Source: Rhinopomastus cyanomelas
Taxonomy: Eukaryota; Chordata; Aves; Bucerotiformes; Rhinopomastidae
NCBI GenBank assembly: GCA_013400115.1
Contig: VXBP01004577.1
Location: 248,001-312,000 of the forward strand
Reading direction: 5' to 3'
DNA length: 64,000 nucleotides
The position numbers and the translations under genes were made by a program. Position 1 is the first letter of the stretch, and every line of letters starts with the position of its first letter. The notes beneath the pieces were generated by a model, which did no database searches, was not told where the DNA came from, and saw only the letters and a list, made by a program, of their open reading frames with translations. Shown here piece after piece: positions 26,401-41,400 of this stretch.

Positions 26401-29400
26401 GAATAATAGTTGAAATTAGAGAAAATAATTCTAAAAGGAAACATGCAATTTTACTGTCATGAAATTTTAAAAAAAAATTTCAAGTGGAGTATTATTTGTA
26501 TTTTATCTGTTTTGTCTTTCTCCATCATTCCTTTTGAATAGATACTTTTCTGGGACCCTTTTCTCCCCTCTTATTTGTTTTCAAAGCAAAGAAAAAGACT
26601 GTCTCTTAACTGAGAGAGTTGCTGCTTTCTTTGATTTTATGATGTAGATTTGTACAATTTACAAAGATCCTTGAGTTTTATGATTAAGTGTTCCAGCTAA
26701 GTGTTGAGATCATCATTTACTGTCCTTACAGGGATATTTACCTCAAGATTCTCAGCATATTTCCCACCTTATACACAGGGAAAGTCAGAAAGAGAGTTTT
26801 ACTAAGCTCCTCCTGTTCTGATTTGCATAATTCACTTGATATTCATATAGCAGTGCAGGAAATTCTCTTCCTGAATAGGGCTTTTGTTTTCATGCTTTGG
26901 CTGTCACCCAGTGGCAAAAGGCTAGATGGTACACAACTGTAAGCATGGGTTGTATGAACAGTTAGCCATGTAGCACAGAAGTATAAATAAATAAAAACAC
27001 TTTCATTACATCTCTCACTAAAATCCAGCTTCAGACGAACGTATTAACCTAGCAGTCTTAACGCTGTAAATCAGCTAAGAAGCTTAAATGCCAGTAAATA
27101 CTATTTTATATTTTTAAAACCTCAAACATACTCCACTATTCTGGACTTTCACTTGTAGGATCGGGTATGGATAGCTTCATATTAGAATGTAGGCAGTATA
27201 AGCATGAAAAATAACATAAGCTGCTGCTAAAATTACGATAGAACAAAGGTCATCTTGTTTTAAGGAGGAGAGTGTACAGGCTGTTTGGGACAGAATTTCA
27301 CTTTGCAGAGTGGACAAATGAAATGTTGCATTTGGTTAGTATGAAAAAAATTTCTAATGAAGGTTCTCAACTTTGAAAATGTTTTTTAAAGTAGTTTGAA
27401 TTGTTAAGCAAGAATCTGGATAAGGAGTAGAATGCATTTTTATTATGGCATAAACCTGTTAGACAAATTCTTAAAAAGCCTGTGACATGTACTTGGTGTA
27501 TTGTGCCAGTTAGACTTGCAGTGCTAGAAGAGAAAATGCTGCTTTTTCCAAGGCACGATTCATCCAGGTGTGGATAAGTTTGATACCCATCCGGCAAATT
27601 TATATAAAAAGAATGTGTAGTGAAAACATAGACACAAGTGCAACTATTCATGAGTTAAACTACTTGCTAGGTTGAGTGCTCTGTCCCTTGCAGAGTTAAG
27701 AGTATCACCATCACCCCTAAAAAAAAATGAGACATGCATTCTTCTCCCTTCTCTTTCTTTCAGACTAGTTCAGTAGGAATTGAAATTGTAGCTCTTCATC
27801 CAAACTACTCTTCTCCTTTTGGGAAGAGTAAGTCACCAAGGAGTGAAGGATACGTAGCATGTAGTATCACTTTGTTCCCTTTTCTGAACCTGGGACAAAA
27901 CCAAGTAGCCTTGTTAGAAACTACTGTGGAGTTAATTATCTTCCTGTAAACATATTCTGTAGTTCATAACCAAAAGGAAACATCCTAGCAAGGATGTGGA
28001 GATATGTCAGGAGTTTCTACCTGAAAGAAGCAAAGCAAAGGCAGGTGTAGCCTGTTAGTGTGTTCAGGTGATGAGAATTTACTATTGCAGGTTGATACTT
28101 ATATTCCTGGTTCATCTGGGTAGGTCCCTACTACACTGCTTATTTCATTATCGTGTATTCCTGAGAATGGTTTGACAGCCTCTAGGACATCAGTAGTTCT
28201 CTACTATTAGCTTTTCTCCTGACATTTTTTGCTGGCAGGTCTTGAGGTTTGTTTTCTTTTTAATCTGTTCTGGACAAGCACTGTTTAAAGAGGTGCTTCT
28301 TGAGTTTGATGCTACAGAAACACTGAAAATGATGATTTTTCTGAGCTGTGCTGTCATTATAGCAACCAGTTTCTCTCAGTAAAAAAAAAATAAGTGAACG
28401 TATCTTAGAAATGCAGAGAAAAAAAGGTCAGCTTATCTTAAAGAAAGCAGAACTATGTGACTGAACCTCCTTATCACTGTCTGGACAGTGTGAAACTGTT
28501 CTTCTGCTGCACTGCCACTGACAGAGGTACCACTGCACGTTTTTATGTGTAGTCTTCTTCTGAGGGACTTTTTACAAGTTGTTCTTTTGCTAAAAACAGA
28601 ACTAATGCTTTTTGTCTAACTGCCACTGAATCGTCATTTGCCCTTTCATTTGAAGACTTCATCACTAGCGTTCAAAACTGAGGGTTTAGAATCTTAGAAA
28701 ATAAAATGTACAGTTATGTTACTCAAACAGAAGGACTTTGAGGCATTGGTATATAATACTGTTTGTCAAAGCAGTCTGCAGCAACTAGTGAAAATTTTAA
28801 GTAACGTGCTAAATTGTGGTTTCAAAAAAGACAAGATCACATTCTGCCCAAATTAAACCCTGTAATCTTTACCAATGAGCACTGTACATAGTCCTTATAA
28901 CTTTGTTTATTTACATTTGTATTTGTGGTCTAAATTGGCAGGCAATTAAACTAGGGTTCTCAAAAGCTCTGGCAAATAATGCTACAACAGAGAAGGATGA
29001 TAGCTGTGACAAACAGGTGTCTAGGCTGTGTGTATGTGTGCACACTTAAGCAATTCATGTCAAAGCATCTACTGGAAAGTTCAATATTATGTTTGGACTT
29101 GAGGAAGTATATATAAAAAAAAGCCAAAGTAAACTTCTAGAATTATGACCCACATTCTGTACAGACATCTTATAATTTTCAGTGATGTCATGGTATCAAG
29201 GGTGAAAAGTCTTTAACAACTGAGAAATGTAATTTTAAAAAATATTTTATTAAATTGTCTGTACTGATGAAGTAGCAAACACTTGTTCAGTGTGACCTAG
29301 ATGTGCCAGTAGTCTGAGTGGGTTAAGCTGCATTAAAATTATTTGTCCATGAACTATATGCACAATTCATCAGCTGTCCTGTTGGAAATCATCAAGATGT

Positions 29401-32400
29401 TTTGGTTGTATACCTTGAAGTTGCCTTTTTGCAGGAGGGATGTCAGCTGCGTACCCTTTCACCTCGCTTCTTACCGTATCTGACTAGCATGGGAGTGCGT
29501 GATAGGCACACTCCAGCTATTTCTCACTGCCAGCAAAATCCTTCTGGTTCTTTTGAAGAGCACAATAGTCTACACCTTCTTCTAAATGATATCAGTGTAT
29601 CAGCCAAATATAAACAGTCTACAGGAAGACACAGAGCTTTGAATCAAAAGAGATGGCTGCTGGCCATCTTGGTCCAGGTCTACTGTCAGATGCCTCTGCT
29701 GTAAGATACAGGGCCACAGTGCTTCAGAATCTGGGCTCTTGCTTCTCAGCTCTGCCTGTTTGTACATTGCTGTGTACTTACAGTGAAGCATCAGACAGCA
29801 ACTACTCGTACTAAATTTCTACTTTAGATGACTTTCATGCCTGTTAAGATTTTGGCTGTTAAGATAGACTGCATACATGAATTTTGCTATTCTATAAAAC
29901 AGTTAAATGTTTGAACTTTAAAACACTACACATTATGATTTATAATATCAATTAAATACGTTATTTCAGTGCTTATGAGGCTTTCTTCAGCTTTCAAAGC
30001 AAATGCTCTACATCTTTATTAAAAGACATTCTCCTACATTCCCTTGAGTGGTTGCTTAATCCAGATTTAAATGTATTTTAATTTTATCATCATAATGTCA
30101 AAAGTTATTATAAAATACATCATTTAAGTAACTGTAACCACAGAATAACTAATATACTGGCTATTGATGAAGACAAAATTGAATGCCAACCAAAGTAAAT
30201 TTTAAGGTATGTTTGCTCATATTTATTGTAGTAAGTAGTTTTATTAAAGCATCCTTGCAATAATACTGTAATAAATTTTGGGAAGGAAAATTAGATTTAA
30301 AAGTTGCATAAAAAAAAGCAAATCACAATACTGCTTAAACTTATGCCATAAGAGTTGATATTTTACAATTACCAGTCTATTTCCCCATCTCTTTACTTGT
30401 AAAGAGACCTAAATATGTAGTTTTGTTCTTCCATTCTTTAAAAAAAAATCACATAGAAAAAAACCCTAATGTCTAAGCACTTTCTTAGACTAAACATTTT
30501 TCAGGGCCATTTGTTGTAGCGTTGCCTTGGCTTTTGAGCACAAGCGAGATACTCTCCTTGAACACCCACTTTCTTTATCTGCTACGGACGATGTGTCCAA
30601 CAAAAGATTGTAATGATTTATAAATTGACAAATACGTGTTTCTAGCAAGACACGAACAAAGGGTTTGTGCTTGTGTGGTGATCAAATGACAACAATTCTT
30701 CCTGTAGGAGAATTTAAGCCCATCATTCTTATATGTAGTTCTTTTAATTCAAGTTAATCTAGTATAATTGAAAGCAGCAACCCGTGTAATTTAGAAATGT
30801 GTTTATTTAGTCATTACAGTTTTTAGTTTGATTTTATACATGTTGGATGGATGGTGGGTTCAGTTTTAGAGACTCTGAGCTGTTATGTTGGATCTAAGAC
30901 AACTAATCTTCAAGCAAAAGACAAAGCTCTGGAAAATGAACTATAATGTGAGGCTACCTTACCTTGAAAAGCTGAAGACAAGAAAACTGAAAATTAGCCT
31001 AGAGGTTGTTTTATTTTTGGTGTAGGGGGAAAATCTGAGCTCATTGTTTGGCTTCTTTTGATTTTTATGTACTGGTTGAAGCTTGGTCACGTATATTTAG
31101 TCCCCCTTGGGAAGTACATAATGTTGGAAAATGGTCAGTACTCAGCTTGACTAGAAGAAAGATTCATAGCTTCTTTTCTAATTTAATTCCAATATAAGAA
31201 AAAATATCTTTGTGCATTATGAAATGGCAGCAAAGTAATGTTAGAATGGCTTTAAAGTGTTTGGGATTTGGAGTGCTATAAAAGCCTGTCTCAAATTTGT
31301 AAATTAAGTCATGCTTATTATATGAATATATTGATGAAATTGTGTCGTTCTTTATCGTACTGTTTTATTCTATTGTATTAAGACATCTTAACTTGTCCTT
31401 TCTTGCAGTTGATTTGGAGCAGAGTGTGTAAAATAGTCTGTATTACCATGAACAGATCCTAAAAAAACGTAGTGTCTGAGCCGTAGGTTTGTGCAGAAGG
31501 TATTGTTTTGAAAAACAGTGGTTTAACCAGTTTGTTTAAAAGTGTTATGAATAAAATCCTTGGTTATTGTTTTTTCTGCTTCAAATGATAGGATTGCGTA
31601 CAGAGATGATTTTATGATTGGGTAAAAGATTTCCTGTCAAACCTACATATAGAGTTTACTATGTGTAATGAACAGAAATGCTGTCTCTGATGTGTTTAAA
31701 CATGATCTGTATATGAATTTCTCTTGTGTTTACCATTAAAGATGTAGACTGATACAACTGAATCTTGAATTTTATGATTAGAGAAGGAAGGTTTGCTTAC
31801 TTCATGTTCAGCTGGTCTGCTTTGGGTTTAACATATCTTTTGGGAAAAAGGTGTATTTGTAAAGGCTATGAAGTTCTGTTTGACCCTCCTTTCAGTTTAA
31901 GGCATTCACTGGACCTTAATGTGAAGTTATGATCCCCTAGCCTGGTTGACATGTAAGCATAACACAGATGGTGCAAAGATGATTCTGATGAGAATTCATT
32001 TTTCAGTTAGTCACGAAGATACTTTGATTGCAGTGTGTGTAGGTAATTATAACATAGTATTCAGTGTTGGTCTTTTTGGTAAGGAACATGTGGGAAACAA
32101 GTGACACGTTATTCCTGCCCAACAAAGGATGCACTGTGGTGTAACCATTTTAATTTCTAATGCTAGATTAGAAACACAGTATTTGAAAATCTGTCGTAGA
32201 GCAAGGTAAATACATTAAGCATAGACTGAATAAAAAGTTAAGTACATAGTTTTGGGCATAAATATTTGTTTTGGAAAGTATTTGTTACTATATGAAAGAA
32301 GCCAGTATGCCTGAATTCAGATTTCACTTTGCACGCAGATCACTAGAAAGTCGCATGCTTGTTTCCATGTTTATACGAGTTCTGTTTATAGTAGAGTTGA

Positions 32401-35400
32401 CTTTGTCTTCTATAAAAATTTGCAATGACAGTGCTGAGAAAAAACATTAATAAACACCATTCATGAGATGCAGTTAGAAAATGTATTATGTCTTCATAGA
32501 ATTTGTTCACGCCCACGTGCTTCCTGATTATGTTGATGGCAATTAGCCAGCAATAAAATGCAAGCACTTAGATAAAGCAATACAGTATGCTAAAGAAAAT
32601 CATGCCAATGTTTCCTAAAGCAGTGTTCTAAGCAAACTGATATAATTTATAATACAACATTATGTGCTCCGTAGTTAATTTTCTTCTTTTTTGGTCTGTT
32701 TCTGCAATAGGATAATTGACCGTCTAGATGGAATTTGTTTGATATGGTCATTGTTGAAAAATCCTAATCCAGATGTTCAAGCAAGTGCAGCTTGGGCTCT
32801 TTGTCCTTGCATTGAAAATTCTAAGGTAAGAAATTATTTAAAGTATCTGATTTTTGTATTTGAATCATTTCAGCAATAGTTTGCTGTTTATGACTTACTC
32901 TTTATTTTGTTAACTACTATGTTATATAGTAACTTTTCAAATGTGAGTAGTTCTCCACCAAGAACTCATTTTAGTATTGTTTGGTCTTTACAGTACTTAC
33001 TGTAGTTTGGAAAATATTTTAGTAACTTATCAGGACCGAAACTTACTGTTCCCAAATAAAATCTGACAATGCTGCAAACAGAAAGCTTTTCCTGACAGGC
33101 CATGAGTAGCATAGGTAGTTGTAGCTGGTCTCCACTATAAGGTACTTGAGCTATCAAGAGACTCTCATTTGGTTTCAGAGCGTATTTCCATCTCAGTGCC
33201 AACGTAATCCTTAGATTTTCTGCTTAGACTGCCAACGGTAAGTGCCAGTTGTGAATAGTGGTTGTTGTACAGGTCAGTTGTGCACGGAAAACTGAGCTAT
33301 TCATTTATCTCTTGTCAGCTCCCAAACAGAGATAAAATGTGGGTATAAGCTGTAAGTCATCTTCAGTGATTTCTTACTATTGCCCTATGGTAAAAGAAAG
33401 CTTTTGTTTCCCATCAGAAGTTTCCTAGAATACTAAGTAGCTTTTTATCCTTAACCCTCGTACAGTAACATTTGCTGTTTCTAATTTACCTCCATATTTA
33501 GTGGAAATTTTTCATCTTTTTTATACTATACCACAAATATATGTCCTCCTACATATCATTTGGGATCCTGAATATGTAGACACTGGAAGATTCTTCAGAG
33601 AGTTAGACATCCTTATTATCCTCTGCAGGCAGTGTTGCCTGTTTGAATTGAGCACTATGTGGCTGCTAGTAATTTATATAGGTGGATGGAGGTAGATAAC
33701 AGATATACGGATGAAAATACTGTGAGAATATTTGGTCTTGATTTTTATAACTTTAGCAATTTCTACTACTGCACTCCAATTTCTACAGTGGCAGTTTGCT
33801 TTTGTTTTTCAGACATGCTGGTTATTCTGAGTTATCTTTACATTTCCTTTTTTAAAATGCACATTCTAGTAAAAGACAGTCTTTGTGACCTCGCAGTGGG
33901 GTGTATACATGTCTACTTTATCAAGATATGACTGTACTCACTCTAGAACAGTAATGTTCTAACTGGATGCTGAAATACTACTGGACTTCAGAACTTCTTA
34001 TGTGCATGACTGTGACCAGTAGTGCCAGAGTAGAACTGCACATTGCTAAAGCTTCCACTAAAAGCACTTTTTCAGAAACTCAGGGGATAAAGGGTAGCTA
34101 CTGAAATGATAGACTACATGGCTTTCTTTCTTGCTTTTTTTTTCCTGGGGTATTTGATGAGTGTAAGCTATGTACATCCTTAGTGTAGCTATCCTCCTTT
34201 CATCTCTCTTGGCTGCCAGCCCAAATGCTAATCTGTGACCCCACAAAGTGTTCTTTGTGTGAGACTGAGGCAGAGTGGCACACTGAAACAAACCTACCAA
34301 TAATACCCTTTACTCTGACACTGAATGGAAAGAAATATGTATAAAGCAGTGATTATAGCCACACTGTGAACGCGCAGTAACTATTTCTATCCAAACAAAA
34401 TTTTGGTTTTTCAATTCAAAGTTAATAATTAACAATTTACACCCTCTCCCAAGAAGCATAGATTTCTGTTTGATTCAAAAGCAGTAATAAGTATATGACT
34501 TTAAAAGGATTATGTGCTTTCTGGCTTTTCCAAGCCTGTACTTGGGACTGCAAACCATGTTTCAAATGCTGTGAGCTTGGAATGTGAACTTGTTTCCGTG
34601 GTCTTTTGTGGAAGCTGTAGTTGTTCTTTTCTTAGTGTGGAGGTTTAGAGATGAAGCAGAACTTATTAGCGGTGTCAGAAGTGGATTTTTATATCAATGT
34701 AGTGCAGTACCTATTTTTCTGCAGACATTTTCTGTACATCCATCCTAAAGGTTATTTTCTATGATGTTTATAAAATTGTAGAAGCTAATGTATTGTACTG
34801 ATGAAGTGGCTCTTGTCATAGTGTGTCACTATTATAGCTCTGACAGCCGTAAGATTGGTTTGGCAGCAGTCGTCACTTCTGTATGCAAGCATTAGTTCTA
34901 AATATTTTGAGCTTTAAGAATTTCTTGAGGACTGAAATCTTACAGGTAGGCTGGCAGTGATATAATTTGGGTGATAGAATTCCCCTGAGGAAATTTGCAC
35001 AGCACCTGCTAGTGCTAGTGGTGAGTCTTAGACAAATATTTCATTATTTTCCAAAGGGAAGTTTATACATTTCTTATAAATATAAGATTTAAAGAGACAA
35101 TAATAAAGAGACATTTATGTAAAGGAATTATTTTAATAGAAAATTCTTATTAATTAATTCTCTGCTTCCAAAAGGAAAAGTTAATACTGCAGGCAAATTG
35201 GTAATGACAAAGTGTAAGTGCGCTGTCCAAGAAACACAACTGGTTATGAAAAATAGCTAAGAAAAGTCCACTCAACTCTATTGTTCTTGGAACAGCAGTA
35301 TCTGGTGATGATGCCTTTTTGAAGAGCATCAGCCCAAATAGAAAAATTTAAAGAACATCTATAAAGCTGTTATTTGTACAATTATAAAATTCATACAAAG

Positions 35401-38400
35401 GCTTTCTGCCAATAAGAGAAACATTGCCAGCTTGAGTGTGTATGAAAATACCTATTTCCTTGCTAAGTAGCTTTAAATAGAATATTTTTAAATACTTTTT
35501 AAAAAAAGAAAAAAAAAATCCAAAAAATTGTAGCGATTATTTTCTGTCCTCATATTTAGTAGATTTTTAAGTGCAAACATTAGAATAGAAATGGTAGTGT
35601 CAGGTGTCATCTTTTTCTCCATCTTTTGTCTGTACCCCAATTTAAAGTTTCCATTTTAGCCTTCATTATGGATACAAGCATAAACCCTTCCTTAAAGAAC
35701 TTCAGGAAGTCTGCTCTGCGTAGTCTGTCAAAATAATTTCACTAAACAGTCTGAAACTGGGCATTGGTGGGAAGAAAGAGAACATTATTTGGTTTTCTTA
35801 AGATGTTCTTGTGAAATGACGTATCGCATTTCTCTGATAAAGGATGATTTCCCCACTCCCCCTAGTTATTGCATCCCTTCTGGGTCTGCAGCACGTTTTC
35901 ATGGATAAGTTCAGAGAATTTAGGCTTGAGGTGAGGAGAAAGTTCTTCACCGAGAGAGTCATTGGCCACTGTAATGGCCTGCCCAGGGAGGTGGTGGAGT
36001 CGCCAACTCTGGAGCTGTTCAAGGCGGGATTGGACGTGGCACTTGGTGCCATGGTCTAGCCTTGAGCTCTGGGTGACAGGTTGAACTTGATGATCTATGA
36101 GGTCTCTTCCAACCTTGATGATACTGTGATACTGTGATCCTGTAATCACAGAATCACAGGGTTTGGAAGGGACCTCGAAAGCTCATCTAGTCCAATCCCC
36201 CTCCCACAGCAGGATCACCCAGACCAAGTCGCACAGGAACATATCCAGGCGGGTTTAGAATGTCTTCAGAGAAGGAGACTCTACAACCCCCCTGGGCAGC
36301 CTGTTCCAGTGCTTCTCACGGTGAAGTTCTTTCTCATATTTACATGGAACTTCCTATTGCCCCTTGTTCTATCATTAGATGACACTGAGAAGAGCCTGGC
36401 TCCATCCTCCTGACACCCACCTTTCACATATTTGTAAACATTAATGAGGTCACCCCTCAGTCTCCTTTATTCCAAGATAGAGAGACCCAGCTCCCTCAGC
36501 CTTTCCTCATAAGGGAGGTGTTCTACTCTGGCAGGTGGATTGGACTAGATGATCTTTTGAGGTCCCTTCCAATCCCTGATGTTCTGTGATTCTCTGATTC
36601 ATCATCTTCATGGCTCCTCGCTGGACTCTCTCTGGCAGTTCTGTGTCCTTCTTGAACTGAGGGGCCCAGAACTGGACACAATACTCCAGATGTGGTCTCA
36701 ACAGGGCAGAGCAGACCATGTGTCTGAAGTGGTCTGTCTGCTTCCTATGTACCAGGAAAGAGCATGTCCATGATGACACAAACACACCCCAAATCAAAAC
36801 TAAACCAGATTTAAGAGTGATCATGACATGAGTACGTGTGAAGGTCACGTAGCCTTCACTTCTGCAAAAGAAGTGAATACCGAGAAAAACAGCAGACTGC
36901 AGTTAACCTGTGGGTAGAAGATATCCTGCTGAAGACCCATGCTATTTAGGAATCCTACACAGATTTTCTTGTTGTGGAAATCTTAGCAATATGTATAAAG
37001 CCACGGAGAATTTCTTTGCTAAAATTAATAAGGAAATGTAGTTGAACTTGGAAATTCTTCTGATATTTGACAAATAGTAAAATTATTTGCTGTTTTAAAT
37101 CCATTAGAATGCTTTATTTACACATTTTGCTGATTTAAGACTGCAGTGTATCAAAATCAGTCACACTCCATAATGCACAGTCTTACTAATTTTTTTGTGA
37201 TTTAAAGATTTTACTTAATTACATAAGTAGTACTAATAGTTTTTGTTTATCTGCCATTCTTTGGTTAAACCTACAATGTTAGATTTCCCTACTTGAGAAT
37301 GTACAGCATTTTACAGTTTCTGTGTTTTCCTTGCTATAATTTTTAATTCTATACAGAAAACTTGACAGTTCATATTCAGTGGCCTTACTGCTCTCTTTCC
37401 ATTTTCCTGTTTGCTTTCTCTAGACATTATCAACAACACTCTCAATAATGAGATTTTATCTCATTATTATGCAGCTTTTAATCCCTGATGTCTTTATGTA
37501 GTAGGCTTTTGAACTTCGTAAGCTTCTCTCAAAAGAGTACTAGAAGAGAGACAAAAAGGAGTTTTTGGCTTGCCCTTCATGTCTTCCAGACCATCAGGGT
37601 CCTTGGAAGTTTAGAAAACCCAGGAAACCAGACCTGGTTTGATGAGTCTGTAGATGGCTGCCATGCTTGACAGAGTACATGCAGAACCAACCTATCCAAT
37701 GATTCTTGGCACAGGCTCCCTAGAATTTTAGCGAACCAACTTTTAGCAGTTGTTTGGACCTCCTATAGACATGTTACTTTTCAAAATGCTGAATGAACTG
37801 ATGTAAATTGCCTTGAGGTCCTTGATCTCTACAAATATAGGGGTCTAGTTTCTGTAAAACACATAACATGAAAGATGGGAATCAAAAGGAAACTAAGAGC
37901 ATAGCTCATATCTCCCTCACTGGGGAGCCTCAAGTCCTAAGTTCCATGTAAAGCACTTGCTTAAGAGCTTGGAGACCATAGGAAGCCAAACAGCTCAGGA
38001 GCTCCCTGAGACCTGGCTTTCCAGCGTTTGGCAGTCCATCAGACAAGACAGGGATTCTGTGAAAACCAGAAGCCAAGCAGCCTGGCAGGCTACTCACCAG
38101 CCATCTGGCTGACAAGAGAAAAGACAAAGAGGCACACTACTAATTTAGCCTGCCTTTCTGCATGGTTTCTGTCAAAACTTTTCAAGAAGTCATTGTGTTC
38201 TTATGGAAGGTTTTGTTTCCATTCCATTAGCATTTTCTGGTGGAACACTGTTGCACTGGAAAATATTTGACCAGCTTTCCTTGCAACTTAGTTCATAATA
38301 GCTATGCATGCCAGTCAACAGCTTGTCATGTTTCTTCTGTACTTCCAATTACACTTGCTAATTGGCTTTTTAGAGCCTGTTAAAATTTAAAACCACATCC

Positions 38401-41400
38401 TCCTCATATTTTTTCTTTTTTGTATCTTCTTTGTTTTCCCTTTGTGTCCATATCACATTTTTCCTATCTTTACCCTCTCACCTGCCTCACAGAACTTCCA
38501 GAGATTTTTTGGGGTAAGAAAACAGCGTGGAGATCATTGTGTCTCATTTGCTGCACAGTACAAACCAGAAAGTTTTAAATGTTTTGTCTAGTGCAGAAGC
38601 TTTTGATTGAACGATAACAAACTTCATACTTCATGCTTGCTGTTCAGATTCTCAGTGGTCTGTAATCGTAAGTGGTACAATATGATGTGAATGCTGTCTC
38701 ATCCACCACCCTAGTCTGTGGAACCACGCTGGATTTAGACACAATAAGTAATTGTAATAATAATTTATTAGTTTGCATTGTCACTGCATTGATTGTTTAC
38801 ACAGATTATCTTGAGAATATTCCAATATTGCTGTCTTACTTATTTACAATTCTGAACTACATATTAGATACTAATATATCATAAACATGTTAATTATAAG
38901 AAGTTTGCTTAGACATTTATTTGGATTTGCTTAATCCCTAACCAGTGTTTAGGTTTTCCAGTTATTCAATGGTTTCTGTTTCTCATAGTTGAATTACTAA
39001 AGCTTTTTTCAAAATGTGAGAAGGGAAGAATAGGTGTAGTCTTCCAAGCTGAAAAGTAAGGAAAACAGTAGACCAAAGGACTACTAGAAGTTTCATGAGT
39101 GATTATGCAGCCTTCCCTCCCTATGGAAATAGACAGCCTCCTTTGTTAAAGAAGAGGTGCAACTTAAAGATGGCTCGTGATGACTAAAGTTTATTTGCAC
39201 AGCCATACTATCACTATTTTGGGAAAAAGTAATTAAATTTGACAAATTAGCTTTGACACCTTAAGCTTTTTAAGATGTGCTGAGAGTCAAATGCTGCTTG
39301 TTTTTAGTGGAGAAACTTTTGTCTTTCAAGTAGGGTATTTTAAAAGATAAACACAATGTGTTTTGGTAATGCAGTGTTTAGCTTTACATCTTTCAAATAA
39401 AGAAACCAGTATTCACTTTGGAAGAACTGAGAGAAGGCTTCAGTTACAAAACAATTCAGTAGTTCTTTTACAAGAACTGTATGTCTCAAGTTAAGGCTGA
39501 TGAACTTTATTTCCATAATGAAAATAACCACAAAAAACATATAATATGAGAACAAGAGAACTCAAAAATCCCAAATGTTCTCCCTGTATAAATATGACAA
39601 ATATCAAGTTGTTTCTGTCTTTCTGCAAATATCATAATGCTTTCTGCCCCTAATTTAAAAAAACTATGTAAAGCTTGTCTGTCTCACAGTGATAGGCTCA
39701 TGATTGGCTCTTGGCAGAAGCCAACGTAGAAATAAGTTAAAAGGGAATGTTAGCTAATTTTTTTTTAATAGTCATGCAGTTCAACAAGATGAAAATATGT
39801 GATTGAAGAGTAGCAGGATGAGGCTTTTATTAGCATAGCAGGTAACTTTGCTGACCTCAGCATCTATTCCAGATAGTGGGTTTTTTACTGCTTGAGATTT
39901 CTAACTCTTTCAGTTGCATTTGATTTTTAAATAGTATTTATTGTACTTTCTGAGGATAAAGACGTTGCTGCCCACTAGTTAGAAGATACAGTCACGTGAA
40001 GCCATGAAAAATCCTGTTGTCTCTGTCTTCTTCAACCACTTAAATTGTAGATTAACAATCCGTATTTTTTCATATCTGTCACCTGAGGTTAAATGTTGCA
40101 TTAGAAGTTATAATAATTATGAAAATTAAATTAAGATATTTTCTTTTAATACAGTAGAATGCTTTTTGCTTTCCAACCCCCACATTTTTTTTTTAGCATT
40201 TTTATCTCATCTTTAAATGTCTTTGCATTTGGCTTCTGACTTTGCTCATGTTAGGAATATTGTTAAAGCAAGCATTCAACCTGTCCTTAACCTATATACG
40301 TGAATGTATAAAAGAAAATATTTATGTATTTATTTATTTTGCCTACAGTGATATCTACTACGATCTTTAAAGACTGTTTCTTAGCTTTACTCTTACAATG
40401 CCATTTTTCTCCTGAAAAAATGCTCTGAGTAGCCAACTAATAAGTAAGGATTTGTGGCAATAGCTAAGGGGGAAGGGTGAATTATATAAATTCACATAAA
40501 TGCATTTTTCTTTGCTTTCAAGTTATTTTTTGTACATCTGTGTCCTAAGATTTTTCTGAGCTTTGATAGTGAAAAAGACTCAGGCTTTGAATAGCATTTG
40601 AAACAGTAGCATTTGCATATTTGCAGTTAAGTTTATTGACTACAGGTAAATAGGGAAGCTAAATGCACATCAATAGCTGGAAATGACAAACATTTAGGGT
40701 TAAGTCACATAAAAAGGTAAAAAAATTTCCAAAGACTTATTATATTTGTTATTTCCTCTCTTACATTACAAAAGTAAGTATGGATGAAAGTACCTGAGAG
40801 TATTGGAAACTATCATCGCAGAGATTGCTTAAACTTTGTAGCATGAACAGCTCTCTGGTCATTAACACAAGTATACTCACAGAACTTAGATTCAAAAGAA
40901 TCAAAACCAGACCTCTGCTACCACAGATACGACTTCATACATTTTCTGAAAAATATCTTTACATTATGACAATTGTATGTAATAAATGCACATCTTTCAG
41001 AGAAAAGAAAAAAGCCATCCAATTTACTGTAAAAAGCAAGAATATGGTTTGGCTAAATTACACCAAAGAGGTTACATTTGTTCTTTAAATATTTTGGGAG
41101 AAAAAATATAGGACATAACGTAATGGATTTTAAAGCTGCCATTTCAGTTTTTCTTTCTTCTCATTGTTCATCAAATTTCTTACTTCTATGCATTTCCCTT
41201 TGCCTTGCACAGACCACCAGACTACACCCACAATCACATTTGGGAAGCTTTCCTGACATGTGGTTTCTGCAGTTTCCCTCTGCTTTTCATCACTGGTTGA
41301 AGGTTCTGTTCTTGTGTTTAGTTGGTTTCACAGACAATTATTGAAACTCTTTCTTTTACTTGCTGCTGGACTGTTTATAAGTTATTCCATCAATTTAATT

